A DNA stretch of 64,000 bases, taken from the NCBI RefSeq assembly GCF_016907695.1, contig NZ_JAFBCK010000001.1, positions 5,630,001-5,694,000 of the forward strand, in the 5' to 3' direction. Positions 24,261 to 33,347 of the stretch are shown here, piece after piece; the first letter of the stretch is position 1; each line of letters opens with the position of its first letter. Made by a program: the position numbers and the translations under genes. The notes below the pieces were generated by a model that was given only the letters and a program-made list of their open reading frames with translations, searched no databases and had not been told where the DNA came from. This DNA is from Actinokineospora baliensis. GTDB lineage: Bacteria; Actinomycetota; Actinomycetes; Mycobacteriales; Pseudonocardiaceae.

Positions 24261-25775
24261 ATGCCGCAGTACCTCTCCCCAGGCGTGTACGTGGAGGAGG
24301 TCCAGTCCGGTGCGCGACCGATCGAGGGCGTCGGCACCGCGGTCGCCGCCTTCGTCGGTTTCGCCGAGCGGGGCCCCTTCCACCGGCCAACCCTGGTGAC
24401 GAGCTGGAACCAGTACGCGCAGCTGTTCGGCGGCTTCGCCGAGGGCGCCTACCTCCCGCACGCCGTCTACGGCTACTTCACCAACGGCGGCGGCTCGGCC
24501 TACGTCGTGCGCGTCGGCGGGCCCGCCCCCGACGCCGTGCCGCCCGCGCCGATCCCGGTCACCCTCGGTGGTCTGCTCGTGGCGCCCAAGGCCGACGCCG
24601 GGCCCGACATCTCGGTCGAGATCGTCGACGCCGACGGGGAGAACCCGCCGGAGGACCGGTTCAAGCTGCTGGTGCGCCAGGGCACCAGGGTCGCCGAGAC
24701 CTACGACGTGTCGACCCGCAAGAACGTCAAGAACTACGTCGTCACCCAGGTCGGCGAGCGGTCCAAGCTGATCACCGTCACCGAGCAGCCGGGCACCTCG
24801 CTGAGCAAGCCCGACCGGCAGTCGATCACCCTGGCCGCGCCGGACAAGCCCGCGGAGTCGACCGCTGTCGACGCTGGCGAGTACATCGGCGACGCCGAGG
24901 CGCGCACCGGGTTCGGCGGCCTGGAGTCGATCGACGAGGTCACCATGGTGGCCGTGCCCGACCTGATGGGCGCCTACCAGCGCGGCACCATCGACCTGGA
25001 GGGCGTCAAGACGGTGCAGCTCGCGGTGATCTCGCACTGCGAGCAGATGGGCGACCGGGTCGCGGTGCTCGACACCCCGCCCGGCCTGTCCGCGCAGCAG
25101 GTCCGCGGCTGGCGCCAGGAGACGGCGGGCTACGACTCCAAGCACGCCGCCCTGTACTACCCGTGGATCAAGGTGTTCGACCCCGCCGCGGGCCGCAACA
25201 CCATCGTGCCGCCGTCCGGCCACATCTCGGGGGTCTGGGCGCGCAACGACGTCGAACGCGGCGTGCACAAGGCACCGGCGAACGAGGTCATCCGCGGCGC
25301 CGTCGACCTGGAGCTGTCGCTGAGCAAGGGCGAGCAGGACCTGCTCAACCCGGTCGGCGTCAACTGCGTGCGCGCCTTCCCCGGGCGCGGCATCCGGATC
25401 TGGGGCGCCCGCACCCTCTCGTCGGACCCGGCGTGGCGCTACCTCAACGTGCGCAGGCTGTTCAACTACCTGGAGGAGTCGATCCTGCTCGGCACCCAGT
25501 GGGTGGTGTTCGAGCCCAACGACGACCGGCTCTGGTCGAGCATCCGGCGCAACATCACGGCGTTCCTCACCGAGCAGTGGCGCCGGGGCGCGCTGTTCGG
25601 GCGGACCGCGGAGGAGGCGTTCTACGTCAAGTGCGACCGGGACAACAACCCCCAGGAGTCCATCGACCTCGGGCAGGTCGTGTGCGAGATCGGTGTCGCA
25701 CCGGTGAAACCGGCGGAGTTCGTGGTGTTCCGGCTGGCGCAGTTCTCCGACAGCACCAGTCTCGTCAGCGAATAG
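24261..25775 (+). CDS. Contractile tail sheath protein
   Basis: A 504-residue phage-tail-sheath family protein. The N terminus MPQYLSPGVYVEEVQSGARPIEGVGTAVAAFVG is diagnostic. The C-terminal domain (WRYLNVRRLFNYLEESILLGTQWVVFEPND...LWSSIRRNITAFLTEQWRRGALFG...AEFVVFRLAQF) is the conserved part that forms the extended inter-subunit mesh. It should polymerise around the inner tube and supply the contraction stroke. GAGGAG precedes the ATG, and 110 bp of non-coding DNA upstream leave room for an internal promoter, though no clear -10/-35 pair was found. It is followed within 14 bp by the tube gene. Confidence 0.96.
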   Translation: MPQYLSPGVYVEEVQSGARPIEGVGTAVAAFVGFAERGPFHRPTLVTSWNQYAQLFGGFAEGAYLPHAVYGYFTNGGGSAYVVRVGGPAPDAVPPAPIPVTLGGLLVAPKADAGPDISVEIVDADGENPPEDRFKLLVRQGTRVAETYDVSTRKNVKNYVVTQVGERSKLITVTEQPGTSLSKPDRQSITLAAPDKPAESTAVDAGEYIGDAEARTGFGGLESIDEVTMVAVPDLMGAYQRGTIDLEGVKTVQLAVISHCEQMGDRVAVLDTPPGLSAQQVRGWRQETAGYDSKHAALYYPWIKVFDPAAGRNTIVPPSGHISGVWARNDVERGVHKAPANEVIRGAVDLELSLSKGEQDLLNPVGVNCVRAFPGRGIRIWGARTLSSDPAWRYLNVRRLFNYLEESILLGTQWVVFEPNDDRLWSSIRRNITAFLTEQWRRGALFGRTAEEAFYVKCDRDNNPQESIDLGQVVCEIGVAPVKPAEFVVFRLAQFSDSTSLVSE

Positions 25776-25788
25776 GGAGGGCTAGGAC

Positions 25789-26229
25789 ATGGCAGAGGGC
25801 GACGCGCTGTCCACACACGTCTTCGGCGTGCAGTTGGGCGGGTACGAGGTCGAGTCGCTGCAGGAGGTGAGCGGCCTGGTCGTCGAGGAGGACGTCGTCG
25901 AGGTGTCCCAGGTGACCCCGCAGGGCAAACCGCTGCTGCGCAAGCAACCCGGCGCGCGCAAGGGCGGCGAGATCACGCTGACCCGCGGCTTGGACCAGTC
26001 CAGCGAGTTCACCAAGTGGCTCAAGGAGACGCTCAACAAGGGCGCGGTGGCCTCGGCGCGGCAGAACATCACCATCGAGGTCAAGGACAGCGAGGGCACC
26101 ACGGTGCGCCGGATGCAGCTGATGAACGGGTGGGCCAGCAAGTGGGAGGGCCCCTCGCTCAAGGCGGGCGAGTCCACCGCCGCGGTGGAGAAGGTCACCA
26201 TCACCTTCGAGGACATCGAGGTCGAATGA
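25789..26229 (+). CDS. Inner tube protein (gp19-like), copy 1
   Basis: A 146-residue tail-tube protein of the T4 gp19/Hcp-like type: THVFGVQLGGYEVESLQEVSGLVVEEDVVEV, KPLLRKQPGARKGGEITLTRGLDQSSEFTKWL and EKVTITFEDIEVE are family-typical strands. It should form the hexameric inner tube inside the sheath. GGGAGG precedes the ATG. It overlaps the next gene by ATGA. A second, divergent tube-family gene lies about 3.4 kb downstream beside the baseplate genes, so this copy is probably the major tube subunit because it follows the sheath. Confidence 0.93.
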   Translation: MAEGDALSTHVFGVQLGGYEVESLQEVSGLVVEEDVVEVSQVTPQGKPLLRKQPGARKGGEITLTRGLDQSSEFTKWLKETLNKGAVASARQNITIEVKDSEGTTVRRMQLMNGWASKWEGPSLKAGESTAAVEKVTITFEDIEVE

Positions 26230-26684
26230 GGCGCCGCACGGTCAGCCTCGGTGACCTCGACGAGCTGGTCGAGGTCACCGGGAAGAAGGGCAAGGCCCGG
26301 TCGGCGGACCCGTCGGCGCACACCGAGTTCGCCTTCGAACTGCCCCGCGGCTACGTCGACCAGAACGGCGCCACCCACCGCGAGGGCCGGATGCGGCTGG
26401 CCACCGCCCGCGACGAGCTGCGGCCGCTGATCGACCTGCGGGTCAAGGAGAACCCGGCGTACCTGAGCGTGGTGCTGCTCAGCCAGGTGATCACCGAACT
26501 CGGCTCGGTGTCGGACGTGCACGCGGGCGTGGTGGAGCAGATGTACGCCACCGACATCGCGTTCCTGCAGGACTTCTACCGCCGGATCAACAGCGAGGGC
26601 CACACCAGGGCCGGCGTGGCCTGCCCCACCTGCGGCAGCACCTTCGACGTCGACCTCGCGGGTGGGCGCCTGGGGGAATCGTGA
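26226..26684 (+). CDS. Conserved injection-system protein with C-terminal CPTC motif
   Basis: A 152-residue protein coupled to the tube gene by an ATGA overlap. It has charged N-terminal residues, a segment resembling tail-assembly proteins (HREGRMRLATARDELRPLIDLRVKENPAYLSVVLLSQVITELG), and a C-terminal half zinc-ribbon (ACPTCGSTFDVDL) with only one Cys pair. Proteins of this size and position follow the tube gene in eCIS and R-type loci and are thought to help tube or tape-measure assembly. The exact role is unknown. Confidence 0.7.
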   Translation: MRRRTVSLGDLDELVEVTGKKGKARSADPSAHTEFAFELPRGYVDQNGATHREGRMRLATARDELRPLIDLRVKENPAYLSVVLLSQVITELGSVSDVHAGVVEQMYATDIAFLQDFYRRINSEGHTRAGVACPTCGSTFDVDLAGGRLGES

Positions 26685-26839
26685 CGTACGCGCCCGACCG
26701 GCTGCTCGAAGAGGTCGCGTACGTGGCCTACCACTTCCACTGGCCGCGCGGGGAAATCCTCGACCTGACCCACGCCGAGCGTTCGGGCTGGGTGCGCGAG
26801 ATCAGCCGGATCAACACCAGGATCAACGAAGGGGGGTGA
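26681..26839 (+). CDS. Small DUF6760-like injection-system protein
   Basis: A 52-residue protein starting at a GTG that overlaps the upstream stop (GTGA). The sequence RLLEEVAYVAYHFHWPRGEI followed by LDLTHAERSGWVREISRINTR is characteristic of the short DUF6760 family found at this position in actinomycete eCIS loci. No membrane segment or signal is present. Its stop overlaps the next GTG, so five reading frames from the tube gene onward are tightly coupled. Function is unknown. Confidence 0.72.
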   Translation: MTYAPDRLLEEVAYVAYHFHWPRGEILDLTHAERSGWVREISRINTRINEGG

Positions 26840-29628
26840 GCGGGGTGTCCATCTGGGACCGTTTCCGCAGGCCCCAGCCCAAGACCACCCGCCCCGCGTG
26901 GGACGGCGGCTGGCGGGCGGTCGCCCCGCTCACCCCGGTGTCGACCCGAGACGACATCGCGGTCTCGGACGGCCTGGCCTTCAGATCAACCCTCTCGTCC
27001 TGGCACGACCCGTCCCAGGTGGGCGAAATGGCGCACTCGGTATCGGCATCGGCCCCCTCGGGTGTGGTGCACGGGGTCGTCCGGCCACCACGACCGGAAA
27101 CCACCGCCCCCGGCCCACTCCTGCGCGCCACACCAACGGAACCTGCGGTACAGCGGGCACCCACCATTGCCACTCACCGCCCAGGAACCAGCGACGCCTC
27201 CCAGCGCACCAACCCACAGCTCGCCTCGACCGGGACCGTGGTTCACCAGTCATCGGCACTCGGCACCTCCGCAGACCACTCGCGGAGCCCAGCACTCCCG
27301 CGCACCTCAGACACCGACGAGTCCCACACCGCCTCCCCGCCAAACGCCACGCTCCTCCAGCCGCCCACACCCACCTCGGCTATCGACACCCCAGCGCCCA
27401 ACGCGGCACCCGCCACGAAACCGGCGCCCAAGCGCACCCTGGCTCAACGCCGTACCGCTCCGGCTGCCACACCCCCGGCCGCCACCGCTCCACACACCAC
27501 CACGTCCCCGCTCACCCCACCTCCGACCGCCGTCGCGGCGTTCAAGCCTCCCAACGCCGTCCCTTCCCCGGCGGCCACTCCCCTTCCCCCGGCCACAACC
27601 CCACCTCCGGCCACCACGGCCACCGCCCCCACGGCCACAGCTGCTTCGTCGGTAGCCACCCCGCCTACGGCACCCCCATTCACCACCCCCACTTCCCCGG
27701 CCACCACCAGTCGCGCCGCCACTAGGCCGATCACCGGCGGCCTGGCCGCTCCCGCTCCCTCGACAGCGACCCCAGCCGCCGCCACCCCGGCGACTGCCGT
27801 GGCTCGGGCCACCGCCCCGTCCCCCACTCCCCTCGCCGCCCCTCCATCCGCCGCGCTCCCAATCACCACCCCGCCGCTGGGTGCCACCCCTGCACTCACC
27901 ACCCCCACCGCTTCTCTAGCCACACCTACGACCGCCACCCCGGCGGCCGCCGTAGCTCGGGCCACTGCCCCCACCCCCCTCACCGCCCCTCCGTCCGCCA
28001 TGCCCCGCACCACCCCCACCGCTTCTCCAGTCAGCCCCCCGACCGCCACCCGGACCACCGCGCCCAACGTCACCCCACGGCCAGCTGGCACCACTTCCCC
28101 GGCTACTCCCGCAAGCACCATCCCGGCCCGGACCACTACGCCAGCCCCCGCCACCCGGGCCACGCCCCCAATCACCACCCCCGCCCGGGCCACCACGCCC
28201 AAGGCCACTCCGCAGCACGCCGCCACCGCTGCACTCACCACCGCCCCCACAGCTCCTCCGGCCGCAGCACCCAACGCCACCACCGCACTCGCCACCACCC
28301 CGATCGCACCCGCGATCGCCAACCCGGCTCAAGTCGCCACCCCGCCAACCCCTGTCGCCCGGGCAACGGCCCCCGCCACTCCGGCGGTCACCACCCCCGG
28401 CCGGGTCGCCGCACCTGGCGCCACCACCGCACTCGTGACCGCCCTCGCAGCCCCGGCTTCCCAGACCACCACCCCACTGTCGGCCGCCACCGCTGCACTC
28501 ATCGCCACTCCCACTGCCATCACTCCCCCCATCGCCGCCGCCTCCCCCATCACCCCTGCTCCGGCAAGCACCCCTCTGGTCGCCCACACCACTACCCCCG
28601 CACAACCTCCCACCGCCCCCGCTCCAGTCGCTCAAGCTCCGCTCATCACCAACTCCGCAGCCCCAACCACCGCTCCCGCAGCACCTCCCACCACCCCCAC
28701 TCGAACCGCCACTCCTCGGCCCGCTCAAGCTCCGCTCATCACCAACTCGACAGCCCCAACCACCACGCCCACAACACCTCTCACGACCTCCGCTCAAGCC
28801 GCCACCCCTCGGCCCGCCCACAGTTCGCACATCCCCAACTCCATGGCCCACACCACCCCCGCAGCTCCCCCCACCCCTGCTCAAGCCGCCACTCCTCAGC
28901 CAGCCGCGCTCGCCACCGACTCCGCAGCCCCAACCACCCCCACTCGAGCCACCACCTCTCAGCCCGCCCAAGCCCCGCTCATCACCAACTCGGCCGCCGC
29001 TCCCTCTCGACCCGCCATCGGCCCGCCCACCTCCACATCCGCACAGGCCGCCACCGCCCTGCCTGCCCCCAGCCCGCGCGCGACCCGCCCTCACCTCGGC
29101 CCCCCGCGCCCCGGACCCTCCCCGAACGCCCCGGTCCAGCGGCTCCCTGTGGCGACTCCCCTCCTCGGCGCGTCAAGCCACCCCGCCGACACCGAGGCCA
29201 GTGAGCCTCCGCCCAAGAGCTTGCTGCGGGTCCGCGTGCAGCCATTGGCGCCGCAGATCCAGCGCGCGGGTAAGCCGACTCTCGGGCGGGAGAGTCGGTT
29301 GGTCCAGCCGGTGATCCAGGCGCCTCCCAGTGCGGTTGAGCGGCCTGCGGTTGTCCAGCAGGTCAAGGCGGAGCAACCCGCGGTTCGGCGCAACCCCGTG
29401 CCGACGGCTCGTGCCTCCGCACCGGAGAAGCCGCCGCCTGCCCCAGCCAAGCCCGCGCCGGTCCAGCGTCGTTCGGTCCCGGCCAAGAAGCCCCGGGCGG
29501 ACCGGACGCCCCAGCAGGACCTGGAAGAGGTGGCCCGTGGCCTCCTCGACCCGCTCTTGCGGCTGATGCGCGCTGAGTTGCGCCACGGCCGGGAGCGGGC
29601 CGGGCGCCGCAACGACCACCGCCGCTGA
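26836..29628 (+). CDS. 930-residue Pro/Thr/Ala-rich low-complexity protein of the injection-system locus
   Basis: It starts VSGVSIWDRFRRPQPKTTRPAWDGGWRAVAPL, a short ordered N terminus, at a GTG overlapping the upstream stop; a GTG three codons later is possible. About 700 residues of Pro/Thr/Ala-rich sequence follow with imperfect internal repeats (ATPAAAVARATAPTPLTAPPSA-type and RPAQAPLITNSTAPTT-type units). The C-terminal 150 residues are more ordered (LLRVRVQPLAPQIQRAGKP) with VQR motifs and a basic helical end (LEEVARGLLDPLLRLMRAELRHG). It lies where a tape-measure or length-control gene might be expected, but it is not the helical type. It may be a disordered scaffold, linker or cargo; nothing in the sequence decides this. 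Confidence 0.75.
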   Translation: MSGVSIWDRFRRPQPKTTRPAWDGGWRAVAPLTPVSTRDDIAVSDGLAFRSTLSSWHDPSQVGEMAHSVSASAPSGVVHGVVRPPRPETTAPGPLLRATPTEPAVQRAPTIATHRPGTSDASQRTNPQLASTGTVVHQSSALGTSADHSRSPALPRTSDTDESHTASPPNATLLQPPTPTSAIDTPAPNAAPATKPAPKRTLAQRRTAPAATPPAATAPHTTTSPLTPPPTAVAAFKPPNAVPSPAATPLPPATTPPPATTATAPTATAASSVATPPTAPPFTTPTSPATTSRAATRPITGGLAAPAPSTATPAAATPATAVARATAPSPTPLAAPPSAALPITTPPLGATPALTTPTASLATPTTATPAAAVARATAPTPLTAPPSAMPRTTPTASPVSPPTATRTTAPNVTPRPAGTTSPATPASTIPARTTTPAPATRATPPITTPARATTPKATPQHAATAALTTAPTAPPAAAPNATTALATTPIAPAIANPAQVATPPTPVARATAPATPAVTTPGRVAAPGATTALVTALAAPASQTTTPLSAATAALIATPTAITPPIAAASPITPAPASTPLVAHTTTPAQPPTAPAPVAQAPLITNSAAPTTAPAAPPTTPTRTATPRPAQAPLITNSTAPTTTPTTPLTTSAQAATPRPAHSSHIPNSMAHTTPAAPPTPAQAATPQPAALATDSAAPTTPTRATTSQPAQAPLITNSAAAPSRPAIGPPTSTSAQAATALPAPSPRATRPHLGPPRPGPSPNAPVQRLPVATPLLGASSHPADTEASEPPPKSLLRVRVQPLAPQIQRAGKPTLGRESRLVQPVIQAPPSAVERPAVVQQVKAEQPAVRRNPVPTARASAPEKPPPAPAKPAPVQRRSVPAKKPRADRTPQQDLEEVARGLLDPLLRLMRAELRHGRERAGRRNDHRR

Positions 29629-29639
29629 GAGGAAAACCC

Positions 29640-30065
29640 ATGACCAGCACCGTTTTCGCGACCACCGTGTTCTTCCAGCTGACCATCGGCGGCAACGACC
29701 TCGGGGCGTTCCACACCTGCCAGGGGTTGGGCGCGCAGATGGAGGTCGAGCAGTTCACCGAGGGCGGCAACAACGGGTTCACCTGGCAGCTGCCCTCGCG
29801 GATCACCTGGTCGAACATCACCATGACCCGGCCGGTGACGGCGGATTCGGCGAAGGTGGTGCGCTGGCTCAACGAGGTGGTGCGCCGGGTGGAGCGCAAG
29901 AGCGGGGAGATCGTGGCGCTGGCGCCGGACGGGACGCCGATCACGCGGTGGCAGGTGCAGGGGATCGTGCCGGTGCGGTGGGCGGGGCCGTCGTTCGACC
30001 CGGCGGATTCGCAGGCCGCGGTGGAGACGCTCGAGTTCGCGCACGAGGGGCTGCTCGCCTCCTGA
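29640..30065 (+). CDS. Tube-family protein (gp19-like), copy 2
   Basis: A 141-residue second tail-tube family member: TTVFFQLTIGGNDLGAFHTCQGLGAQMEVEQFTEGGNNGF and WNEVV-type helix LNEVVRRVERKSG, ending AVETLEFAHEGLL. It diverges strongly from the first tube protein. In PVC/Afp-like systems extra tube paralogues form the tube-initiation layers at the baseplate. Its place immediately before the LysM and spike genes fits that role here. GAGGAAAA precedes the ATG. Confidence 0.9.
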   Translation: MTSTVFATTVFFQLTIGGNDLGAFHTCQGLGAQMEVEQFTEGGNNGFTWQLPSRITWSNITMTRPVTADSAKVVRWLNEVVRRVERKSGEIVALAPDGTPITRWQVQGIVPVRWAGPSFDPADSQAAVETLEFAHEGLLAS

Positions 30066-30089
30066 GGCGGGCGACGAGGAGGGGTCGAG

Positions 30090-30809
30090 ATGGCGAAGCA
30101 GAGCCTGGCCAGGGCCCGGCTGGTGATCATGGAGCCGCCCGCGAAGGTGGGCGCGAAGCCGGGGGCGCGGCTGGCCAGCGTGCCGTTCCAGTTCAACCCC
30201 AACACCCTGGCGCTGGCCAAGAGCATCGAGTGGCGGCGCAAGCCGTCGCGGATGGCCGGGCAGGCGTCGTTGCCGGAGTTCGTGGGCAGCGGGCCGAGGA
30301 CGCTGTCGGTGGAGATCTTCCTGGACTCGACCGCCACGCACGACAACTCGGTGGAGGACCGGGTGGAGAAGCTGATGGTCGCGTGCGTGCCGACCAAGCA
30401 GAGCCTGGCCCGCAAGAAGCCCGCCAGCCCGTGGGTGCGGTTCGAGTGGGGCACGGCGAAGACGACCGCGTTCGACGGTGTGCTGGCGAACCTGTCGGTC
30501 GACTACGCCCTGTTCGACGTGGACGGCAAGCCGCTGCGGGCCACCTGCGCGCTCTCGATCGAGGAGGCCGGGGTGGACACCCCGGGGCAGAACCCGACCT
30601 CGGGGTCGCCGGGGGCGCGCCGGTCGCACCGGGTGGTCGCCGGGGACAGCCTGCCGCAGTTGGCGTGGCAGGAGTACGGGGACGCGACGCTGTGGCGGCC
30701 GATCGCCGAGGCCAACGACATCGACGACCCGATGGTGCTGCCGGTCGGGCGGGAGTTGCTGCTGCCCGGGGCGGCCGAGGTGACCGGGGACCTGGAGGTG
30801 CTCGCGTGA
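30090..30809 (+). CDS. Tube-initiation/LysM protein (Pvc7-like)
   Basis: A 239-residue protein. The N-terminal domain (VPFQFNPNTLALAKSIEWRRKPS...LSVEIFLDSTATHDNSVEDRVEKL) is the 'CIS tube' family. The C-terminal 55 residues form a LysM-like module (HRVVAGDSLPQLAWQEYGDATLWRPIAEANDIDDPMVLPVG). Family homologues connect the spike hub to the first tube layer; the LysM may bind structural partners rather than peptidoglycan. It is coupled to the spike gene by a GTGA overlap. ACGAGGAGGGG precedes the ATG. Confidence 0.9.
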   Translation: MAKQSLARARLVIMEPPAKVGAKPGARLASVPFQFNPNTLALAKSIEWRRKPSRMAGQASLPEFVGSGPRTLSVEIFLDSTATHDNSVEDRVEKLMVACVPTKQSLARKKPASPWVRFEWGTAKTTAFDGVLANLSVDYALFDVDGKPLRATCALSIEEAGVDTPGQNPTSGSPGARRSHRVVAGDSLPQLAWQEYGDATLWRPIAEANDIDDPMVLPVGRELLLPGAAEVTGDLEVLA

Positions 30810-32575
30810 GCAGTCGATCTTTCGCCGCCGACCCGATCGTGGCCGCGCCGGGGCCGCTGCCGCCGGTGTGGGACCGGCAGCTGGTCAGCTGCGTGGTGGA
30901 CGAGAGCGTCGGCCTGCCCGACGCGGCCGTGCTGACCTACCGCGACGGCGACCACGAGTTCCTCACCGCCACGGGCATCACGATCGGCACCCCGCTGCGG
31001 GTGTCGGTGGCCACCGCGCGCGGCACCGCCCAGGAGTTGCTGTTCATCGGCGAGGTGACCGCGCTGGAACTCGACGCCGACTCGACCGGCTCGTTCACCG
31101 TGGTCCACGCGATGAGCAAGGCGCACCGGCTGTTCCGGGGCCGCAAGGTCGAGGCGTTCCGCAACATGACCGCCGCCGACATCGTGCGGAAGGTGGCCAA
31201 GGCGGCGGGTTTGACCGTGGGTCGGGTCGAGCTGTCGCCGGTCACCTACCCGCAGCTCAGCCAGGCCGGGGTGTCCGATTGGGACTTCCTCTCGCAGCTG
31301 GCTTACGACCACGGCGTTGTGCTGCAGGTCGACGACAAGGGCGTGCTGCAGCTGACGAAACCCGAGCCTGCGAGCAAAGCGCCCGCGCCGAGCACGCCAG
31401 CGTCGCGCGACCCGCTGGTGCTGCAGCACGGCGCCAACCTGATGGCCCTGCACGCGACTCTGACCAGCGCCGAGCAGGTCAGCGCGGTCGAGGTGCGGGC
31501 GTGGGACGTCAAGACGAAGAAGGCACTGGTGGCGGTGGAGCCCGCGGTGACGAGCCGGACTGTGGCACCGGGGCTGGCCCCGTCGCTGAAGTTCGGGCCC
31601 AGGGCACGGCTGCTGGTCGCCGACACCCCGTACGGGACGCAGGCGGAGACCGCTGCCGTCGCGCGCGGGGTCGCTGCCTCGACCGCTGCGGGCTTCGGGG
31701 AGATCGAGGCGGTCGCCGAGGGCAACCCCAAGCTGCGGGCCGGGGTGCCGGTGGCGCTGGGCAGCGCGGGCCCGGCCTTCACCGGCCGGTACACCGCCAC
31801 CGCCGTGCGCCACGTTCTGGAGCCGGGGACCGGCTACCGCACCACGGTCACGGTCAGCGCCTCGGCCGACCGGTCGCTGTCGGGGCTGGTGGCGGGGGCG
31901 AACGCGCCCGCGCGCTCGCCGAGGATGCCTGGGTTGGCGATCGGGGTGGTCACCGACATCAAGGACCCGACCGAGCGCGGCGGGGTGCGGCTGAAGTTCC
32001 CGTGGCTCGACGACAACTACGTCACCGACTGGGTGCGGACCGTGCAGCTGGGCGGGATCCGCGGCGGTGGCGTGTTCAGCCCGGAGGTCAACGACGAGGT
32101 GCTGGTCGGGTTCGAGCAGGGCAGCCTCGACCGGCCATACGTGCTGGGCGGGCTCTACAACGGGGTGGACAAGCCGTCCCCGCACGACGTGCCGCTGGTC
32201 GACCGCAAGACCGGCAAGCTCAACCGGCGGTCTTTGGTCTCGCGCACCGGCAACCGGCTGGAACTGCTCGACGGCACCGCCCGCTCGGGGGTGCGGATCG
32301 CCAGTGGCGACAAGCGCTTGGAGGTCGTGCTGGACGAGAAGACCGGCCGGATCGACGTGCGGGTCCGCGGTCGCGGGGGCGGTCGGATCCTCAGCTCGCT
32401 GCGCCTGGACGACCGGGGCATCACCGTCGACGCCAAACGCGGCGCCTTGGTCCTCAAAGGACGGACGGTGTCGGTCGACGCCACGACGTCCGCCACGGTC
32501 ACCGGCGGCACCTCGGCGTCGGTCAGCGGCGGCACGGAAGCCGTGCTCAAGGGCCTCACGGTCCGGATCAACTAG
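30806..32575 (+). CDS. VgrG-like spike protein (Pvc8-like)
   Basis: A 589-residue spike/hub protein. The first 370 residues resemble the gp27-like hub (ATGITIGTPLRVSVATARGTAQELLFIGEV; FRNMTAADIVRKVAKAAGL; DWDFLSQLAYDHGVVLQVDD). An OB-fold gp5-like segment follows (GVVTDIKDPTERGGVRLKFPWLDDNYVTDWVRTVQLGG; VNDEVLVGFEQGSLDRPYVLGGLYNG). The C terminus has a beta-helix-like repeat (ITVDAKRGALVLKGRTVSVDATTSATVTGG). It should form the trimeric puncturing needle. No extra enzymatic domain is fused. The PAAR-like tip gene follows. Confidence 0.92.
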   Translation: MSSRSFAADPIVAAPGPLPPVWDRQLVSCVVDESVGLPDAAVLTYRDGDHEFLTATGITIGTPLRVSVATARGTAQELLFIGEVTALELDADSTGSFTVVHAMSKAHRLFRGRKVEAFRNMTAADIVRKVAKAAGLTVGRVELSPVTYPQLSQAGVSDWDFLSQLAYDHGVVLQVDDKGVLQLTKPEPASKAPAPSTPASRDPLVLQHGANLMALHATLTSAEQVSAVEVRAWDVKTKKALVAVEPAVTSRTVAPGLAPSLKFGPRARLLVADTPYGTQAETAAVARGVAASTAAGFGEIEAVAEGNPKLRAGVPVALGSAGPAFTGRYTATAVRHVLEPGTGYRTTVTVSASADRSLSGLVAGANAPARSPRMPGLAIGVVTDIKDPTERGGVRLKFPWLDDNYVTDWVRTVQLGGIRGGGVFSPEVNDEVLVGFEQGSLDRPYVLGGLYNGVDKPSPHDVPLVDRKTGKLNRRSLVSRTGNRLELLDGTARSGVRIASGDKRLEVVLDEKTGRIDVRVRGRGGGRILSSLRLDDRGITVDAKRGALVLKGRTVSVDATTSATVTGGTSASVSGGTEAVLKGLTVRIN

Positions 32576-32625
32576 AAGCGGCGCACCAGCCGTACCCACA
32601 CCGGCTCTACCGAAGGAAGAATCCG

Positions 32626-32925
32626 ATGTTGTTCGCCGCTCGCCTGGGGGACAAGACCAGCCACGGTGGCACGGTCGGTCCGCCGCCGCCGATGGCCGCG
32701 GCCAGGGTCGCGACCGTGTTGATCGAGGGCAAGCCCGCCGCGGTCATCGGGAGCACGCACGTGTGCGTGATCCCGCCGCACATCGCGCTCGGACCGGCGA
32801 ACGTGATCCAGCCGAGGCTGGGTCGGGTGCTCATCGGCGGGCTGGTGGCGGCCAGGGTCGGCGACAAGACCGCGTGCGGGGCGAACATCGTCTCCGGCGC
32901 GCTGACCGTCCGAATCGGAGGGTGA
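32626..32925 (+). CDS. PAAR-like spike-tip protein
   Basis: A 99-residue PAAR/DUF4280-like protein: AARLGDKTSHGG at the start, STHVCVIPPHI in the middle and AARVGDKTACGANIVSGALTVRIGG at the end form two similar halves with conserved His and Cys residues that can coordinate a metal. It should cap the VgrG-like spike with a sharp tip. CGAAGGAAGA precedes the ATG. A GTGA overlap couples it to the gp25 gene. Confidence 0.9.
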   Translation: MLFAARLGDKTSHGGTVGPPPPMAAARVATVLIEGKPAAVIGSTHVCVIPPHIALGPANVIQPRLGRVLIGGLVAARVGDKTACGANIVSGALTVRIGG

Positions 32926-33347
32926 AGGTGCGCGCGGACTTCATCGGCCGCGGCTGGGGCTTCCCGATGCGGGTCGGCCCGACCGGCGGGATCGGCATGG
33001 TCGAACGCGACCAGGAGGTCGAGGAGGCCATCTGGCTGGTCCTGGGCACCGCGCCCGGGGAGCGGCCGATGCGCCCCGAGTTCGGCTGCGGCATCCACGA
33101 CCACGTGTTCGCCTCGACCGACGGGGCGACCGCGGGCCACATCGCCCGCGAGGTGCGCGTCGCGCTCGACCGGTGGGAACCCAGGATCGAGGTCACGGCG
33201 GTCGACGTCGACTTCGACCCGGTCGAAGCGGGCACCCTGCACATCTCGATCCACTACACCCTGCGCGCCACCAACGACCAGCGCAACCTGGTGTTCCCCT
33301 TCTACACGATCCCCTCCGACGGCGAACCAGACGGCGAGGCGGACTGA
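32922..33347 (+). CDS. Baseplate wedge protein (gp25/Pvc9-like)
   Basis: A 141-residue gp25-like lysozyme-fold baseplate protein: FIGRGWGFPMRV, EVEEAIWLVLGTAPGERPMRPEFGCGIHDHVF and REVRVALDRWEPRIEVTAVDV are family-typical, including the EFG motif. It should nucleate sheath assembly at the baseplate. The start is a GTG overlapping the PAAR stop; a second GTG two codons later is possible. Its stop overlaps the next ATG (TGATG). Confidence 0.93.
   Translation: MKVRADFIGRGWGFPMRVGPTGGIGMVERDQEVEEAIWLVLGTAPGERPMRPEFGCGIHDHVFASTDGATAGHIAREVRVALDRWEPRIEVTAVDVDFDPVEAGTLHISIHYTLRATNDQRNLVFPFYTIPSDGEPDGEAD

Noticed and set aside
27444..28322. Minus-strand frame with long Ala/Val/Gly runs opposite the Pro/Thr-rich protein
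   Set aside because: It mirrors the low-complexity codons of the sense gene. It looks membrane-like only because GCN/GTN codons arise from the complementary strand.
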